From positions 1 to 42,375 of the forward strand of contig CAJMLW010000014.1 in NCBI GenBank assembly GCA_905214495.1: 42,375 bases of DNA, given 5' to 3'. The translations under genes and the position numbers were made by a program. Shown here in pieces: positions 40,286-42,375 of the stretch (positions are counted from its first letter, which is position 1; every line of letters starts with the position of its first letter). Source of the stretch: an uncultured bacterium (GTDB taxonomy: Bacteria; Bacillota; Negativicutes; Veillonellales; Veillonellaceae). The notes beneath the pieces were generated by a model. It saw nothing but the letters and a program-made list of their open reading frames with translations, did no database searches and was not told where the DNA came from.

Positions 40286-41067
40286 TGAATACGGCTATTG
40301 ATGTAAAACAGTTATCCGTAACTCTCGGAGATCGTCATATTTTACATGATATTAATGTATCTGTCCCTGTTGGTAAAATAACGACTTTAATCGGGCCTAA
40401 TGGTTGTGGTAAAAGTACACTCTTACGGTCTATGATTGGATATATTCATAGTCCTCGTGAATGTGTGACTATTTTAGGTAAATCATTACAGTCGTATTCA
40501 CAAAATGAACTGGCACGTCAAATGGCGTTTCTGCCACAGGTGCCCAATATGCCAAAGGATATGACTGTAGAAGAACTGGTATATTGTGGACGCTATCCAT
40601 ACCAAACATGGTGGAAGAATACGGCCAAAGAGGACCGAGAAATCGTTGATTATGCATTGGGAATTACGAAAACGAATCATTTGCGCAATCAATTAATTCC
40701 ATCCTTATCTGGTGGTGAACGACAACGGGTATGGATTGCTATGGCACTAGCACAACAACCTAAATTGTTAGTGTTAGACGAACCAACGACATATTTAGAT
40801 ATTAATCATCAACTGGAAATTATGGAATTGTTGAAACGATTAAATGATGAACAAGGGTTAACCGTATTGATGGTACTCCATGAATTGACGCAAGCCGTAC
40901 AATATTCTCATCATATGGCCATTATAAAAGATGGTCATTTAGTTACGGCTGGAGACATGAAAGAAGTCGTATCGGATGAACTATTTAGAGATGTATTTTC
41001 CGTAGATGTACAAATCGATACCTTTGATGATAAACAATATGTACGCGTAAAAGGTTTAGTTGAGTAG
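40285..41067 (+). CDS. FecE/BtuD-type ABC transporter ATPase
   Basis: The 260-residue cytoplasmic ATPase powers the adjacent permease. Walker A is GPNGCGKST (37-45), the Q-loop is FLPQ near 82-85, the signature LSGGERQ is 141-147 and Walker B LLVLDEP is 161-167, followed by a D-loop (TTYLDIN) and switch His in VLHELTQ. It starts on the last base of the permease stop codon, so translation is coupled. A bidirectional terminator separates it from the convergent binding protein. Confidence 0.93.
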   Translation: MNTAIDVKQLSVTLGDRHILHDINVSVPVGKITTLIGPNGCGKSTLLRSMIGYIHSPRECVTILGKSLQSYSQNELARQMAFLPQVPNMPKDMTVEELVYCGRYPYQTWWKNTAKEDREIVDYALGITKTNHLRNQLIPSLSGGERQRVWIAMALAQQPKLLVLDEPTTYLDINHQLEIMELLKRLNDEQGLTVLMVLHELTQAVQYSHHMAIIKDGHLVTAGDMKEVVSDELFRDVFSVDVQIDTFDDKQYVRVKGLVE

Positions 41068-41085
41068 ATAGCTAGACTAATAGTG

Positions 41086-41121
41086 AAAGAGGGCATCCCC
41101 GAAATGGGGAATGCTCTCTTT
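41086..41121. terminator. Bidirectional terminator
   Basis: AAAGAGGGCATCCCC pairs with GGGGAATGCTCTCTTT around GAAAT, between the convergent ATPase and lipoprotein genes. Confidence 0.85.
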
Positions 41122-41137
41122 AATATGTTAGGATATG

Positions 41138-42079
41138 TTAAAATGTCACATCAACGCCATACGCTTCTTTCACTAAACGAGCCATAGCCTCAGGTGTTTG
41201 TAGACCTGGGTTAAGTAGGAATAGTTTAGATGGTAAGTAAATGACACGATTATTTTGTACAGCCTTAAGATTTGCCCATGCAGGATTATCTGTCATAGCT
41301 TTCTTCATGGCCTTTGTAATTTCTTCTTCTTTACCCATGGTAACGACGAAGATAATATCAGGGTTATCAGCCGTTAATGTTTCAAGAGAATATGGTACCG
41401 TTTTATCTTTAGCTGTACCATCTAGGTGAGATGTTACAACATTTGTCATACCTAATTCTTTAACCATAGATGCAGTTACCGCTTCGTCGGTTTCGGCTGT
41501 CACACCTTTACCGGTAGCACGCAATACGGCAACACGCGCAGGTTGTTGATTTTTAATGGCATCCTTTACCTTTTGAATGTTGCTTTCATAGGTTGCAATA
41601 ACGGATTTAGCCTTATCTTGATGATTTGTTAATTCTCCAAGGAATGTTAACATTGGCACATTATCCTTAATGCCATCGTAATTGAAAAGTACGGCTGGAA
41701 TATTGTTAGATTGTAATTGAGATTCATATTTTTTATGTTGGTTTTCCAAACCTAATACCACATCTGGTTTTAAACCAAGCAATTGTTCCATGTTGATGTT
41801 AGCCGTTTGACCCAATGCAGGTAATGCTTCTAAATCTGGCGCTAACTTATCTGTTGTATTAGCACGGGAGATAGCCTTGCCATCCACTGCGTATAGCATG
41901 GACAATACAGAATTTGAAAGAACGGCGATGCGTTGTGGATCCTTTGGTACAGTGTAGGTTTCACCATTAAAGGTAAGTTCCTTCGTAGTAGCAGAAGAGC
42001 TGGATGTGGATTTACCACACCCAGCTATTGCTAGTACGATCATGACCAAAGCAAGACTACAGAGTAGTAGTTTTTTCAT
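41138..42079 (-). CDS. ABC transporter substrate-binding lipoprotein (FecB/BtuF-type)
   Basis: The 313-residue protein begins with a lipoprotein signal peptide; LAIAGC puts the lipidated Cys at residue 21, followed by a Ser/Thr-rich linker (GKSTSSSSATTK). The mature part has the cluster A-2/FecB layout: PQRIAVLSNSVLSML, DLEALPALGQTANINMEQLLGLKPDVVLG, then a helix and NPAWANLKAVQNNRVIYLPS near the end. It should deliver a metal chelate or corrinoid to the permease/ATPase pair encoded convergently 70 bases away. ATAGGAGTA precedes the ATG. cbiK lies directly upstream on the same strand, so the two probably form one transcript. Confidence 0.88.
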   Translation of the reverse strand: MKKLLLCSLALVMIVLAIAGCGKSTSSSSATTKELTFNGETYTVPKDPQRIAVLSNSVLSMLYAVDGKAISRANTTDKLAPDLEALPALGQTANINMEQLLGLKPDVVLGLENQHKKYESQLQSNNIPAVLFNYDGIKDNVPMLTFLGELTNHQDKAKSVIATYESNIQKVKDAIKNQQPARVAVLRATGKGVTAETDEAVTASMVKELGMTNVVTSHLDGTAKDKTVPYSLETLTADNPDIIFVVTMGKEEEITKAMKKAMTDNPAWANLKAVQNNRVIYLPSKLFLLNPGLQTPEAMARLVKEAYGVDVTF

Positions 42080-42130
42080 GATGTACTCCTATGTACGTTA
42101 TATAACGATACTAGTTAAATTGTAGATTGA

Positions 42131-42375
42131 TTATTTTTGTAATGCGTCCCAAGATTCGTTAGCACGTTCAACGAATAAGTTACGGATGTTAGGGTTTTCA
42201 CCTAAGCCATGGATGTAAGTGTCAACTTTAAAGCCGTCTTTTTCAAGAATGGATTTATGGGATTCTGGTTCTGCACCAGCCATGTCATTATTGGCATGGT
42301 CGCCAGCAACCATCATGAATGGCATCAATGTAACATGTTTAATACCATGTAATTTCAATTGAGGGATAACTTGTT
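42131..42375 (-). CDS. cbiK: Sirohydrochlorin cobaltochelatase, C-terminal part (cut by window end)
   Basis: The frame is open to the window edge; 81 residues are visible. HVTLMPFMMVAGDHANNDMAG carries the metal-binding His of the C-terminal domain (GDHA-x-NDMA), and IHGLGENPNIRNLFVE is the typical ending, close to Salmonella CbiK. It inserts cobalt into sirohydrochlorin, the entry step of the anaerobic cobalamin route. The N-terminal part, including the other catalytic His, lies outside the window. The gap to the lipoprotein gene is 51 bases. Confidence 0.9.
   Translation of the reverse strand, partial: QVIPQLKLHGIKHVTLMPFMMVAGDHANNDMAGAEPESHKSILEKDGFKVDTYIHGLGENPNIRNLFVERANESWDALQK

Overview
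The window looks like chromosomal DNA of an anaerobic diderm Firmicute of the Negativicutes, most probably Veillonella. This is an inference from gene content: low GC, signal-peptide proteins next to a YadA-like trimeric autotransporter (so an outer membrane), the oxygen-independent (cbi-type) cobalamin pathway, and carboxylate/acetate carriers. No rRNA, tRNA or CRISPR array was recognised.

Layout. 1-3.5 kb: the 3' end of rplT, then small exported or membrane proteins of unknown role, including an Asn/Cys-rich secreted peptide and the first member of a secreted family with an N-terminal NIPGAD motif. 3.5-13 kb: an accessory, defence-like stretch. It holds a Bro-N protein with an overlapping small gene, an Eco57I-like DNA methyltransferase translationally coupled to a 1087-residue GIY-YIG/helicase protein that ends in a vestigial methylase domain, an unrecognised soluble-plus-membrane gene pair, and a decayed IS256-family element. 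13-18.6 kb: a repeat-rich stretch. Three copies of an element that reads as a short RNA gene (perfect extended -10, two hairpins, terminator) and three copies of a 38-bp palindromic terminator surround an SF0329-like gene, a second NIPGAD protein, an OFA-type carrier preceded by a probable ZTP riboswitch, and a short C-terminal-only relative of the NIPGAD family.

18.6-32.8 kb: acetate (SatP-type) and AEC carriers, the trimeric autotransporter with an unusual post-barrel coiled coil, a duplicated NTF2-like protein, a class-I-amidotransferase-like hydrolase, the third NIPGAD protein, a MurJ/SpoVB-type flippase next to class II fructose-bisphosphate aldolase, an RluA pseudouridine synthase that appears to be leaderless, a WG-repeat exported protein and YajQ.

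32.8-42.4 kb: a compact cobalamin operon cbiD-E-T-F-G-H-J-C with overlapping genes, followed by a FecCD-type permease and ATPase, and, converging from the other side, a binding lipoprotein and cbiK (sirohydrochlorin cobaltochelatase, cut by the window end). Together these encode cobalt insertion, much of corrin-ring construction, and uptake of a metal chelate or corrinoid. cbiL and the late genes (cbiA, cbiP, cbiB, cob genes) are not in the window.
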